Below, piece after piece: positions 32,211 to 43,378 of a stretch of DNA of 64,000 bases. This stretch comes from Ectobius pallidus. Its lineage: Eukaryota; Arthropoda; Insecta; Blattodea; Ectobiidae. The position numbers were made by a program, and so were the translations under genes. Location of the stretch: contig CAXKWD010000006.1 in NCBI GenBank assembly GCA_964059195.1, positions 69,891,073 to 69,955,072 on the forward strand, read 5' to 3'. Positions within the stretch are counted from its first letter, which is position 1; each line of letters begins with the position of its first letter. Under the pieces are notes generated by a model that was not told the origin of the DNA, searched no databases, and saw nothing but the letters and a program-made list of their open reading frames with translations.

Positions 32211-32800
32211 CTTCCTCTGCCCGTACCATAGAGGAAGTATAGTTTTCGACCCCCAAATTCAAAGTTGAGTTTTTGATATAAATGCACGTTTTGAGGCCCC
32301 CTGAATCCAAAAATGCTATTTTTGGAAACATGTCTGTGTGTCAGTGTGTCTGTCTGTGTGTGTGAAAAGTCTGTGAACAAGCTAGCTCCAAAACGGAAAA
32401 TCGTATGAAATCAAAATTTCGTATTTGGGTAAGGTACCTTCTGAAGATGTGAGCCGAAGATTGGCGATAAGTTTCCCTTATTTTTAAGGGGACTTTACAT
32501 GAAGAAATTTTCGTTTTTCGCGATTTTCTCAAAAACGGCTCTAACGATTTTTTTTAAAATTTGCACATGTGTTCCTTTTACTGAGAGCTAAAACTTATAT
32601 TTGAAACTTTTTTTCGAAAAAATTCTCTGAAGGGTAGTTACAAGCCACCCACTGTTCACCCACTATTTGTAGAAAGTTTGTCTTGCGTGATGAACAACTG
32701 AATATGCGCTCTTTCATGGCCTCTTGGCTCTTATTCTATAAGAATGTGAAGTGATAAAAATGTATTGTTGGCCATGCCTAGAGTAAAGAAGTATCTGAAG
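32205..32800 (+). repeat. Dispersed repeat family A copy
   Basis: Opens with CTTCCTCTGCCCGTACCATA, continues through GTTTTGAGGCCCCCTGAAT, a TGTGTC tract at 32333-32365, AAAACGGAAAATCGTATGAA and CTCTGAAGGGTAGTTACAAG, and ends near AGAATGTGAAGTGATAAAAA. The same order of landmarks is seen at 42650-43130 and, reversed, at 57377-57750. It lies inside the hAT element above. Confidence 0.75.
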
Positions 32801-33609
32801 GAAATATTCGATAAATTTCGGAAATTATTCTTTACGGCGGAAAGTTCAATAAACGTCTGCAGTCACTTGTTCTTTTTTTTAAGTTTGTTATATAGCCTGT
32901 GCTTTTAGTCGCATCGTTGAAAGAAGAGGTATTTATAGGATAATTAGCGTAAAATTGTGTCTTGCGATTCTGTACAAGGATATGTGAATTATTTGAGCAG
33001 AGGAAGTTATGTGACTTTCACATCAGATTTTTTTGTGCTATTTTCTCTCGTCACACAACGTTCGACGAGACGAGAGAAATTAGCAAAAAATAATTAGGGT
33101 AGAGAAAATCGCGTGAGAATTCCCAGAGATGGATTAAGAGACGTGCAGTTTAGATAGGCCTACTAATAATTTTTAAAAATATTTCAAGTTTGCTGTATGA
33201 AATGGTATTTGCAGCACATCCTCGTTTTGAGCCACGAGCCGCTATTGGGTGAATTCCATTATTAACATAAGCATGTGGCATTTTTTTCCCTTCACCTAAT
33301 TTTCCGGCCACGAGCCGCCACTGGAGAGAAGTCAGGAGAGAGAACAATAAGTTCGTGTCAATCCACTCCTCATCAATAGCTTTGTTTGAATATAATTATA
33401 TTTATTTCTAATTGAGTTTTCATTACTACGTTTTGGTGGATTTTAGATCATGTCGTCATAATGTAATGGCCTGAATGAACGCTTCGAACAATGTACCGCA
33501 CTCGTACCATTTCGTACAAGAAAGAAAATCCTTAATAACCCAAAAACCCTTGTCACAAGCTTTGTGCTATATTCCATAATGCACGAGGGCCTCCACAAAG
33601 TAAGGTTCC

Positions 33610-33888
33610 CTAGGGTCGTTTATACAAACAAAACAAAATTTCGTGGAAATGTTTATTGCAACAGATATAGCAAGTGTTCAGCTGTTTTTCAACATATTCG
33701 CCACAGGAATTGAGACATTTGTCATACCGTGGGACCAGCTTTTGAACACTTGTGTCGTAGAAGTCTGCCGCCTCGGATTTGAACCACTGTGTGACAATCA
33801 TATCCGCTTGTCTGTCATTCTCTGTCATTTATTGAGGTGTAGGAAAAGATGGAAATCAATGAATGCTAGGTCCGGGCTATAGGGTGAC
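33610..33888 (-). pseudogene. Mariner transposase C-terminus (left copy)
   Basis: The minus strand reads MSPYSPDLAFIDFHLFLHLN from 33888, the PYSPDLAPxD region with the third catalytic Asp of D,D34D mariner transposases. After a frameshift it continues VTQWFKSEAADFYDTSVQKL then VPRYDKCLNSCGEYVEKQ, the usual transposase end. Only the last third is present, so it is inactive. It mirrors the plus-strand copy that follows. Confidence 0.8.
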
Positions 33889-33924
33889 ATTGAAACATCT
33901 CCTAGCCGAACTTTTGCTGGAGAC

Positions 33925-34173
33925 TTGCAGGGAGATTTTGAAGCCCCCACACCCTACAGCTCGGACTGCGCACTCAGAGATTTTAATATTTTCCTACCCT
34001 CAAGAAATTATGGTGAATTACAGAGAATGGTAGAGATTGACAGAGAAACGGAAGTTATCACACAGCGGTTCAAATCCCAGGCGGCAGATTTCTATGGCAC
34101 ATGTATTCAAAAGTTTGTCCCACGTTATGACAAATGTCTCAATTCCGGTGGCGAATATGTTAAACTTCGCTGA
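33925..34173 (+). pseudogene. Mariner transposase C-terminus (right copy)
   Basis: The plus strand reads PTPYSSDCALRDFNIFLPSR, a mutated PYSPDLAPSD motif retaining the Asp, then TQRFKSQAADFYGTCIQKF and VPRYDKCLNSGGEYVKL. It is open to the end but lacks the first two catalytic residues. Together with the left copy it forms a head-to-head inverted pair. Confidence 0.8.
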
Positions 34174-34275
34174 ACACTTGCTGTGTCTATTGCAATAATT
34201 GTTTCCATTGAATTGTGATTTGTTTCCGTTAATGGCCTATGGGAAAGTTACTTTATGCACGCGCCTCGTACATAG

Positions 34276-35580
34276 GAAAGAAAAGAAAAATCTTAAGCTC
34301 TATTTACATCCAAATTATTACGTTGATGCAAACATATTCTGTAATCAATAAGAAAGTCAGATTTAAATAATTTTGAAAAACACTGGTCTATAATATTATA
34401 ATTAATTATATTCTAGTGTTTATATTATGTTGTCTGTGGGTCTGTCTACCACTCTTTTAAACAAAATACTGAAATTTTCCGTGAACTTAGTTCTTAAACT
34501 TGGAAAGAATGTAGGAATTTAGTAGTTTTGAAATGTGTAAGATGGTGGCCATCTTAAGGGTTGCGATAGCGACCAGATTATGTATCTTGCCTACATTTAA
34601 CTTTACTGTAGCCAAATCATTGGTAAAATCAAATTCCCAGAACTTTGGACATTCGTAGAGCGTCCTTGCATTTTTTCCTGACACACAGAGCCTAAGCCCT
34701 ACACGCACTTCCGACTCTTTGTGTTCCCCAGGTCTGGCCTAGAATAAAAATTTTCTGTGAGTTTATCACAGGTGACGACAACATATTTCCGACTTATTCA
34801 ACCATCTTCAGGTTCCTGGTTGTGGTTATATAACATCAGTTTAGTAACTTACTCTTCAGTTAATTATGAACACTGAAATTATTAACAACAGTGTTATTCA
34901 TTAATTTGTTAATGACTATTTTGACTTAGTTGTGAATAAATAATCCAAGCAGTTATTCCTATACTTCTGATTTCGTTCGATATGACTTCAATGCACATTA
35001 TAATTATGGTTTTACATCTTACATCGACAATATGAAAGAAAACGTGAGATTGCGAAACAAGTAAGACAAAGAGAGTAAAATATTTATATATATATTTAAG
35101 AAAGATAATTGTGCGTTGTAATTAAGAAAATTACAATTGAGTAATCGGGGTTACTGAACAATAACTGAGCTAATAAATTTCTCTTATCGCTTGTACAGCA
35201 GTGGTCTATTTACCGCAAAGATATGTGTGAATGAACGTAGAAAGTGAAATCTGTTTTGAAATTCAATGCCCTTCCTCTATCTATATCGTAAACTATACCA
35301 AGAGCGTATCCTGGAGATTGCAGTCATAAACACTTCTTCCTATATTGCGATTTATGTGTTTAGCAAGTTCTAGTCTGTCTTCAGTCACTGAGAGTGGAAT
35401 GAATGGCCTATCCCGCACGAGCATTATTGTATTCGAGGAGGAGATACATAAAATAAGAACGCATATAAATAGCAATGCACTTGTAATGTAAGCATTACTT
35501 CCTAAACATCTATTAAAAAGTAACAAATAAGACAGTACAATTTTACAAATGTTAGTCAAAGGATTTGGTAATTTTGTTAT
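34276..35580. other. Spacer stretch, nothing recognised
   Basis: AT-rich sequence without a supported gene. A block at 34540-34565 with GATGGTGGCCATCTT is related to one at 9690-9720. Otherwise nothing recognised apart from the weak hammerhead-like core noted separately. Confidence 0.4.
34771..34815 (-). other. Weak hammerhead-like core
   Basis: On the minus strand CTGAAGATGGTTGAATAAGT is followed by CGGAAATATG and GTCGTC. The CTGAAGA and GGAAA elements are in hammerhead order, but helix II is only four bases with two G-U pairs. It may be a third Penelope-like 3' end or chance. Confidence 0.2.
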
Positions 35581-35584
35581 AAGT

Positions 35585-35740
35585 AATGTGTCCCCTATTA
35601 CAGGCCATTGAGGCCCAAAGGGTTCCAGGAGGTTAAGGGTCCCAGATTTTGAGATAGTCGGCACATGAAGGTGGTAAGGTTGTCAGCCTTTACCCCCAGG
35701 ATTGCTCCTGGTACTCATTTCTGTTATAATAGGTATAAAT
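35585..35740 (-). repeat. Fragment of a dispersed repeat
   Basis: Phrases such as CCATTGAGGCCCAAAGGGTT and GATTGCTCCTGGTACTCATT belong, from memory, to a repeat often seen in insect genomic sequence. Its antisense reading gives a spurious peptide beginning MPTISKSGTLNLLEP. Identification is tentative. Confidence 0.35.
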
Positions 35741-36131
35741 AGTTATACATTATAAATAGTTATAATTATAACTATCTATTGAAACACGAGGGTTGGAAGT
35801 TTAATAGTCGCAACACATCTATATAATCAAGGTGAATTACAGGATGTTAAAATCGCTTTTCTTGGATGTTGGTTGGATATCCAGCATACTTCAGAGCAAA
35901 TAGTTGCGAATAAGTACTTAATGAAGTTACTCCGAGACATCTTTGCTCGTCGATTTTGCTCCCTGTAATGCGTATCATGTACCTGTAGCTGTGGCATTTA
36001 TATCTACCGTGATATAGAAACATTATCATTTGGGATTATAAAATCTACATAATATAATTATTGCGCTTAATTGCAGTGATAGTACTTACAATTCCCGTTC
36101 GATATTATTTCTCGTTCGATAATGCCATATA

Positions 36132-36161
36132 TTTATATCAACTATAATTATAGTTGATATA
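36132..36161. repeat. Perfect 30-bp palindrome
   Basis: TTATATCAACTATAA is followed directly by its reverse complement, with no loop. It may be a hairpin, an element end or chance in AT-rich DNA. Confidence 0.7.
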
Positions 36162-36779
36162 AACATGTGACATGAACATATAAATTATAATTTATGTAGA
36201 AATGAAATGGATTTATTGACATTGATTGCCTTGCAAGAGCTTGCATATCACAAGGCAACGTTAAATCGTAGCTAGATTTTACATAATGAACGTTGCCACA
36301 TATAAGGCTTCATAAACAGGAACTTTCACGAAAGTAAAAGGGAGATTAATCCCATTAAATGGATTTGAAAGATGCTCTACATATAAAAGTAGGAGGTGTG
36401 AAGTTAAGCCATTGCCATAAATAGAAGCCTCTCCACACGAAACGAAGGACAGAACTCCTATCTCAGTCTGTTGAGGTGTCGGTAACAGAACTCCACGAAA
36501 TTGCAAGTCAAAGGGCGAATGTCATAAATGTTTCACTTTCCAGTTACATTTTCAGCTCTTCGGAATTCAGTTATGTGACTCAAGATTCTAAATATAATCC
36601 ACAGGATGGTAAAATTAACTTATTATTACTATTATTTTTGCTTCCAGAAATTTTGGGTGTCTACTATAACAAAACATACTAAACATAGTCATGTTACAGA
36701 AGTAAATAAACTGAGGAAAACCATTAATACAATATTATACGTTTAAGTCTAGAAAAACAAATATTATTTGATACTATTT

Positions 36780-37270
36780 TATCAGTGATTTGATAATAGC
36801 CTTTAAAGATGTCGTTAACAACTCCTTTTTTAAAGAAAACCCTTTCACAACGTTTGATAAAAATTTAGGAAATCTTCCACGTTCTAAAACCTCTACATTT
36901 GGAAGATTGTATTTGTCGATGTAATAGGATATAGTATGATTCATAGATATCTTGCTTTTCGATGTTAACTTCTTCGGGTTGGGAAACGTGGCTTTTAAAT
37001 CTAACTGTGGGGTTCCCGTCCTGTCTCTGAATGCAATTACATCTACTCTTCTGTTGCTCCCGTCTGAGACTAAGCCATAACATACCTCCTCATAGGCTGA
37101 AACCTTCCTTTCTCATAGCTTCAGCGGTGATGGACTGTATCTTATAGTGACGTATGTATCTGAGCATTTCTCCATAAGGTCAAGAACCCAGAACGTGAGC
37201 AAGTGCTTCAGCCTCTTTGTTGCAGCGTCTAAAAAAGGGCACCATTGTGGAATCTTTCTGGTGCAGATAT
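36780..37270 (-). pseudogene. R2-like retrotransposon, zinc knuckle and RLE endonuclease fragment
   Basis: On the minus strand, FRRCNKEAEALAHVLGS near 37250 matches the CCHC knuckle region of the R2-like element at 62515 (CRRCAKETETPGHVLGS), with the first Cys mutated. It is followed by RHYKIQSITAEAMRKEGFS, DGSNRRVDVIAFRDR, PTVRFKSHVSQPEEVN, IEKQDIYES and then YYIDKYNLPNVEVLERGRFP. These are the successive blocks of a restriction-like endonuclease domain (D, then the D/N-P-T-V-R block, then the PEEVN-x-EK-x-x-IY block). At least three frameshifts and one stop break it. The last block has ERGRFPKF where the element at 62900 has FGARGTVYR. Only the C-terminal quarter is left. Confidence 0.65.
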
Positions 37271-37344
37271 CACTGCAGAGATTGTACCTATTCATTACTT
37301 ATTTGCTCAATAGCAATAGAAAATAAAGATACAGGAATAATACA

Positions 37345-37800
37345 TGTTTTAAGGAACAAGGAGGTTCATTGTTGCACTTACATGAGCCCGCTTTTTAACC
37401 CTATTCTGTGCTAACTCCATCCAATCATCCCTCGCAAGTCCTGCTTCCCTTCAATCTATTCCAACATTGTCCTCCCACATACCTCTCTTTCAAGTGGTTT
37501 TTCGATACGGGTCTCCCAGTCAATATATATATTTTTTTTTAGATTTATCTCTTTCCTCCCCCATACGCACAACATTTCCAGCCTATTTCATCCTCCGTGA
37601 TTTAATTACCCTTACTATATTCGGTAAAGAGTACAGATTGTGAAACTCGTCGTTATGCAGTTTACTCCAGCCACCCTTTTCATCTCTTAGATTAAACACT
37701 TTCCTAAGCACCCTGTTTTCAAATTTTCTCAGATAATGTTCTTCCCGAAGAATAAGAGACCGAGTTCCGCATTCATATAATACATGTTTTGCTCTCTTGC
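37345..37800 (-). pseudogene. Non-LTR retrotransposon C-terminal fragment
   Basis: The minus strand reads GTRSLILREEHYLRKFENRV, LRKVFNLRDEKGGWSKLHND, SLPNIVRVIKSRRMK, AGNVVRMGEERDK and, after frameshifts, WEDNVGID, DDWMELAQNR and RAHVSATMNLLVP. This order is the standard tail of a large group of insect non-LTR elements (R-R-M-x-W-A-G-H-V-x-R-M, G-R-P-x-x-x-W-x-D-N, A-Q-D-R-x-x-W). The W of the RMKWAG block is a stop. An AT-rich run and a poly-T at 37530 lie inside. It abuts the R2-like fragment on its 3' side. Confidence 0.75.
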
Positions 37801-38277
37801 AAATTTTTAGTTTTATAATTCTGAACAGAAAATGAGAAGATAAAAAGTTTCATAATTGCATAAAAATAAACATAATTCACCAACGATTTTGTCCTTTTGG
37901 CACATACTAGTAGCCTAAATGATAACGCTCGAACTGTTCAATACATAGGATAGATCTGTAAGGGAAGAGTTCGTAGGCTACAACCCATTCTTCATATATT
38001 CAACTAACTTTACAGCAGCTAAACTCTAAATACGTTCAAAGAAGTAAAAGAGACACGATCAGTAATATGAATTTTTATGAAGAGTTTCCTGCTCTTAGCA
38101 AGGAAGCCTACTATGTTCTCAGGTAGAAAAATATTTATTTTTGGCAATATTATGACTTATGATTATGAGGAATAGAATAAACCACCGAAAGCTTTTTAGG
38201 TGTATACAGGACACAGGTTGGCTTTTGTAGTAAGTGAATCTTGAAATTACAAGTTACGTACAGTCTGTTTACAGTAT

Positions 38278-39207
38278 TGTAACAAGGGCTCGTCGGGGTT
38301 CAAAATCAGAACACCGAGTTTATAATTGAAGGATGGAGGTTTCTTTATTTCCTACAACAATTGTCAATACAGCCAGAAAACTCCAGACAATTCGCCAGTT
38401 CACTGTCCTGTTCAGTGCTCACTCTCACTGTGCTCAGTCCTAATTACAGCACTGTTCCAGTCCAATCCAGATCATCCCACGTCGCGCCGGTCAACTCCAC
38501 AGTCCTCGCTGCCGCTGTGCGATCCACCCGTCGCGCCGAGTTCCCCGGGACGGCACTACCTCAGCCCAGATCAGCTCACCAGCTCTTCCGTTCACCCTTC
38601 CCTCCGGTCACTAGTTCCCCGTTGACTAGCTATTCCGCTCTCGGGTCCCTCCGGTCACTGGCTCCTCAGCTTCCCAAGACACACTCACTTGAGGCCGCGC
38701 TGATCAGTCCTCTCCGTCCAGCTCACCCTCTGACGCTGCCGATCGCCGCTACACACGGACTGCCTCTCTGACTGTTCCCTCGTTGACCCTCCGGCTCTTC
38801 ACGGACTGCCTCTCCTCTGATGTACTGACTCTTCACTGTACTGAACTCTCCTTGACTGACTCTTCACTGTACTGAACTCCTTCACTGACTGACTCTGCTC
38901 GCTCGCCGCCCTATATATAGGCCCGTCGAATGTTCCCGAGTCGAGATCTGGAAAGCTCCGCCCGCGTGGAATCTGGAATGTGCGCTGCGTTGCGCGGGCG
39001 CACCCCATAGCGCGAGCTCCTCCTCTGGCCCCTCCCACGAGCGCGCACCGTCACTCACCGCGCCGTGCTAGGGAGTAGGCCGCACCCGTCGGCGCGCGGC
39101 TCCAATCAGCAATAAGAGGGCCGTCCCTTTCTGGATTTATCTAATTCTAGTTCTTTCGGCCGGAGTCCTTCTTCTATCAGCTTCTAGGCTTTTCTGGCTT
39201 TGTCACA
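38278..39207 (-). mobile_element. Solo LTR, 930 bp
   Basis: Read on the minus strand the segment starts TGTGACAAAG and ends CCCTTGTTACA, so it has TG...CA ends. GTAT flanks both sides (38274-38277 and 39208-39211), a 4-base target duplication as in Gypsy-group retrotransposons. A TATATATA box lies at 38911-38920 and an AATAAA (minus strand) at 38344-38349, in the order expected for U3-R-U5 on the minus strand. It is markedly GC-rich compared with its surroundings and contains short direct repeats of TGACTGACTCTTCACTGTAC near 38825-38890. No internal retroviral-type genes are adjacent, so it is a solo LTR. Confidence 0.7.
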
Positions 39208-39211
39208 GTAT

Positions 39212-42200
39212 TTTATAACATATAAAATAGTCAGTCTGTGTTACTGCAGGCTACATTGTTACTAATATCGCATGTGCTCTTTTTAATGCATTTCGTTCCA
39301 TAAACTTTCCACCTATTCTTCTATAGCTATCGCCCAAACATCCTATGTGGAGAAAGAGCAGCCACTTTATTGCATTCTTCAAGTAATCCTATTTTCAAGA
39401 TGTATGCAGGTCAGATGTCTTTTCTTGGAACTGTACGTTTCCTTCCTGTTCAGCTATTCTTGTAAATGGAAGAGGCTCTTATATAAAAGCGACAGTGGGT
39501 GGACAATATGAAATATATACACGTTCCTGCTCTTACACTAAGAAAGAAAAAATGAGAAAATAATGATCCTGCTGCTTTTCACTAAAATACTTCTTATTTA
39601 TAGAAATACTCGCCTTTAAAATAAAATACCAAGATATTATAATAAGTTCATTTATGCCTATGGTTTCATAATTTTAGAAGTATAGTTATTTACTTATGTC
39701 AAGTACACAAACATAATATACCCAAATTTTAAAAAACTATTACATTATAAAGATACATTCAGACATTTACAGAGACTTAACACATAAGATAAAGTAAATA
39801 TAAAATAAAATTAAAGTGACAAAAGACAATCAGAATTAAACATATAAAAAAATAATGTAACACTTCACGTAATAATAAAGTTATAGAGAAAATTTAATAA
39901 GAAATATATAATATAATTATGAAGAAATTATAAATAAATCAAAGTAGAAATTAAAATATGAATTCTTAAGAAATTATAAAGGAATCAAAGTAGCAATTAA
40001 AATATGAAGACAGAAAGAGATAAGTTCATTGGTTGGTATTAAATTATTAAAGATTATTGAAGTTTTTAAAAATTAATTAAATTAAGTCTGGATGACACTA
40101 GGAATGGAACTGTTCAATCGTGGCCCAAACTTAATACTACGTTTAGAGTTTCCAGAAGTATAATACTGTGTTTTTCTAAGGGTGAATTTTTATTGTGTCT
40201 TGTTTTGTAATCTATTACTTCAGTTACAAAAGTATTAAGATTTCTTTGATAGAATTTTAATTTTCTATAAATTTATTCATTTATGCGGAAGACATAGGCC
40301 TAATATTAAATTTAAAGAAACTATTTGTTTTCCTTAAAATGTTACGTATGTCACATTTATGTCCCATTTTAAATACTGAACTTCATTATACAGTATATTC
40401 AATGGTTACTGCGCAAGAAAAATATTTAGTATTCGTATTTGCAGTCGGAACTAAGGGGCACGAAGTTTACATGCTAAGGGTTTAACATACGAAGGAAGGT
40501 AGAGTCCATCAATGGCGAATCCCAGTCAACTGAGTTTCCACCAGATCAGTTCCTCATAAACAGAATCTTTGTCTTACAAAACCTCAAAATACGTACCATT
40601 TATAACGCCAAAACCGTTAATATTCCTGGAAACCCTTATATAGTATTCGCAATATTCTCCCACTCCCATGTATAATTAATTTGAAGGCTTATTCTCATAA
40701 ACATCTTTTCAAAATAAATTCTTTCTACCATTCTCACAATACGCGAAATAAAAACAGCATAGCACTATCTAAACACTCGACCCAGCTTTTCGAATGTCTC
40801 CATACTACTTACGTTGTAAAATATTTAGTTCCCTCCTCTCTCAAATCGAATCATTAAAAAAATCAGTTAAGAATTTTCTCAAATTGTTTTTTTAGAAAGC
40901 TTTTATAGCAGAAGCAAATTTTATTCTTTGTAATATTGTACATCTCTTTATTAAGTTTATTATTTCCATTGGATTTTATACCAAGACTATGTGAATACAA
41001 GATATTCAAATGTAGTATTAATAAAGTATGAGATTTGAAAAGCATAGCATGTTTCAAAGTAATTATAAGAAGTTTATACTGTGACATTATGGTAGAGGCA
41101 AAAAGAAAAGGCGACTTTTTTGTTGTGTACACGGGTTTCCCATTCCAATGTTTTCCTAACTGTTTATGTTCCGTGTACCTGAACTCGCCCCCGTTCTTCC
41201 TAGCGCTGTACGAATGTCAGTTATTGCCAAGTTAAACGATGTTGTGGTTACCGGATAATGTTACAATCGAAGATTGGTTAAAATGTGTGGCACACTTGAG
41301 AAGCCCCAGGAAAAGGAATCCACGAAGGAGATAGGCAGGGACAATACTGAAAGAACTTTAGTAAAATTCGGACATGGACAGTGACAATGACGAGGAGTTT
41401 TAAAAAATATTGTTTGTTGTGATGTATACAAATCGCCTTTACGATCTGACATATTGAACCAATTATTCTTTGTTTTACAATTAACAGTTCAGGAATTTTA
41501 TAGTAAATAAGATCTGTACTAAACGACTGACAATGTATTATCAAATATAAAAAAAAAAAAAAACAGTGAGAGTATTATTAACCCGAAATTAAGTCCCAGA
41601 CCAAGGGTTGAAGACAACTGATTTAGATGGTTAAGAGTGTACCTAGGTATTTAGAAAACATTCCAGTATCAGCTACAGAGTGCTTTGATTAAAGATTCTT
41701 CTAAGTGGAAGATGTTATGTTCCTAAGGTTTCGAGCACGGATTGGTTAAATTTCAAGAGTATTATCTAGTGAAATAACCCTTGAATTATTTAAAAGTACA
41801 AGTCATAAGGAAATTAATGGAGAAACATTAAAAACGGAAATTGAGAATTTAAAAGAGGAGAAATATACGTATTTAGATTTTTTCTAGCTAATGTCTGACA
41901 GTGAGATATATTAACTCCAACTCGTAACTTGTTTATACATGTGCGTAATGAAGAATCCTATTCCTTAGATTGCACTAGCTTTTAGTAAAATACATAATGT
42001 AATGCTTTATACGTCCCTTAAGCGGAAGTGGAATTATTTAACATTCACCCGCACGTACACCTCTAACTTCGGTCCAAGCAGGATTTGCAGTCCGTGAGGA
42101 TTCATTATTCAAATAAATTCAGTATATGTAGGCAGAGATTATATGCAGCAGACTATTCTCTCTTAGTGTGACAATGAGCAACCTGAAATACTAAATTGTA

Positions 42201-42645
42201 CAGAGTAGTCTTGCCAATCTGTAGGAGCAGCGCCGAAGTCCTATCGGATCCCTCTGGTAAAATATAAGAATATTTCTACTATCGTTTTAAAATAATTATT
42301 CGTACAATTTCTACAACGAATCATGCGATTATGCGGTTTAGTCTCCTAAAACGTTAAATAATACAGTTTGTTTTAAAAAACAAGAGACCAATACATTTCT
42401 GTAGTACAAAAATAAAGATCCTGAAATTTATAAACAGAAAAAAACCGAATGTGCTAAAATAAGAGGATTTATACATAATTATGTACTGCTAAGAAAAAAA
42501 TTAAAAACATAACGTTTTAAATAATATCTATAGGAAAGGAAAATAAAAGAAGATAAAAATTACTGCTGTAGAAGAAATAACAATGAATAAATTCGGTAAG
42601 CAACTTACTACTCCTACAAGGTTATTTATAATTTCTTCAGCCCTT
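39212..42645. other. AT-rich spacer stretch, nothing recognised
   Basis: Low-complexity A/T-rich sequence, particularly 39590-40090 and 41550, with short uninformative frames. I see no transposon ends or domain motifs that I could defend. Confidence 0.4.
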
Positions 42646-42649
42646 ACCG

Positions 42650-43130
42650 TAAGTACAATAGGTAAAATAAGTATTATTTTCGATCCCGAAATTTGAACAT
42701 AAGTAAATGTTTTGAGGTCCCCTGAATAAATTAAAAAAAAAAAAACTATTTTCAGAAACATTTCTGTGTGTCTCTGAATAGCCTTGCTCAAGAACGAAAA
42801 ATCGTGTGAAAACATTTTATGTTTGGGTTAGATTTGCAACGACTTTCTTTTACTTGTAATGCCACTTTCTATGAAGAAAATCTCGTTTATCGCGATTTCC
42901 TTGAAAATCGCGGTTTTGTTTAAATTTTGTACAAAAATGCTTATACTGAGAGCTAAACTATTATTTGAAACATTTTTCGCAAAAATTCTCTGCAGGGTTA
43001 TAAGCCACTCACTGTTTGTAGAAATTCAAGTCTTGCCTGGTGATTAATAAATCTTTGCATCAGGTTGAAACAACTCTTAGTATACGTGTATATCAGAATG
43101 TGAAGTGAGAAATGTGTATTGCCCATGAGC
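42650..43130 (+). repeat. Dispersed repeat family A copy
   Basis: Landmarks in the same order as at 32205-32800: CTTACCGTAAGTACAATAGG, TGTTTTGAGGTCCCCTGAAT, a short TGTGTC tract, GAACGAAAAATCGTGTGAAA, AATTCTCTGCAGGGTTATAA and CAGAATGTGAAGTGAGAAAT. It lies directly downstream of the Penelope-like element. Confidence 0.75.
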
Positions 43131-43261
43131 AGAGTAAAGAAAGATACGTGAGTGCAATAATTCCGGAATGCGATGTGGTAACGACGCTCTCTTCACTTTT
43201 ACAACCAATTGAGGTATATTTATTACAATATTCCGCCTTAACCCTTAACATTTAACACACA

Positions 43262-43316
43262 ACTTATCTTGAAAATGCATTTCGGCGTATGCTGCGCCAT
43301 CTTCAGTTCATATAAG
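43262..43316 (-). ncRNA. Candidate hammerhead ribozyme of a Penelope-like element
   Basis: Minus strand, in order: CTTATAT-GAA, then core CTGAAGA, helix II TGGCG-loop-CGCC (four Watson-Crick pairs, 7-base loop), GAAA, a palindromic ATGCAT helix III, then T and TTC. Helix I forms between GAA and TTC next to the core and between CTTAT and ATAAG further out. All invariant core positions C3-U4-G5-A6, G8-A9 and G12-A13-A14 are present. A helix III this short is known for minimal hammerheads of Penelope-like elements, which can work as dimers. The cleavage site would be AUU, a poor but allowed NUH triplet. It sits about 60-110 bases after the GIY-YIG gene, as expected. Confidence 0.55.
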
Positions 43317-43378
43317 ATGTAATGAACACCACAATTCTTCTGAAATAATGTTGTTTATAAAATTTGTTATTTGGTAAC

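Larger units (their letters stand above)
31531..33323. mobile_element. Non-autonomous hAT element with 8-bp target duplication
   Basis: The left end CAGTGGCGGCTATTC and the right end, reversed, CAGTGGCGGCTCGTGG fit hAT termini; both are followed by a (T)AGGTGAAG block. The direct repeat GAGAGAAG flanks both ends perfectly (31523-31530 and 33324-33331). The 1,793-bp interior holds an (ATT)n tract, a family A repeat copy and no transposase. Other parts, such as GCTCCCAAGTCCTCCTAGC near 31708, are unrecognised. Confidence 0.85.
33583..34269. mobile_element. Palindromic mariner derivative
   Basis: Two mariner 3' ends face each other in inverted orientation. The outer ends are ACGAGGGCCTCCACAAAGTA (left) and, reversed, ACGAGGCGCGTGCATAAAGT (right). 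Inverted similarity continues through AGCTGAACACTTGCT-type sequence into the transposase C-termini. The middle at about 33890-33925 is the turning point. The size is 687 bp. Confidence 0.7.

Noticed and set aside
32098..32380. Poly-Ile and poly-Asn frames
   Set aside because: Translations of an (ATT)n microsatellite.
35293..35664. 123-codon minus-strand frame as a host gene
   Set aside because: Its start matches the antisense of a dispersed repeat; the rest has no recognisable domain.
38361..38771. Ser/Pro-rich 136-codon frame
   Set aside because: It lies antisense within the GC-rich solo LTR. GC-rich DNA has few stops, and no domain is recognisable.
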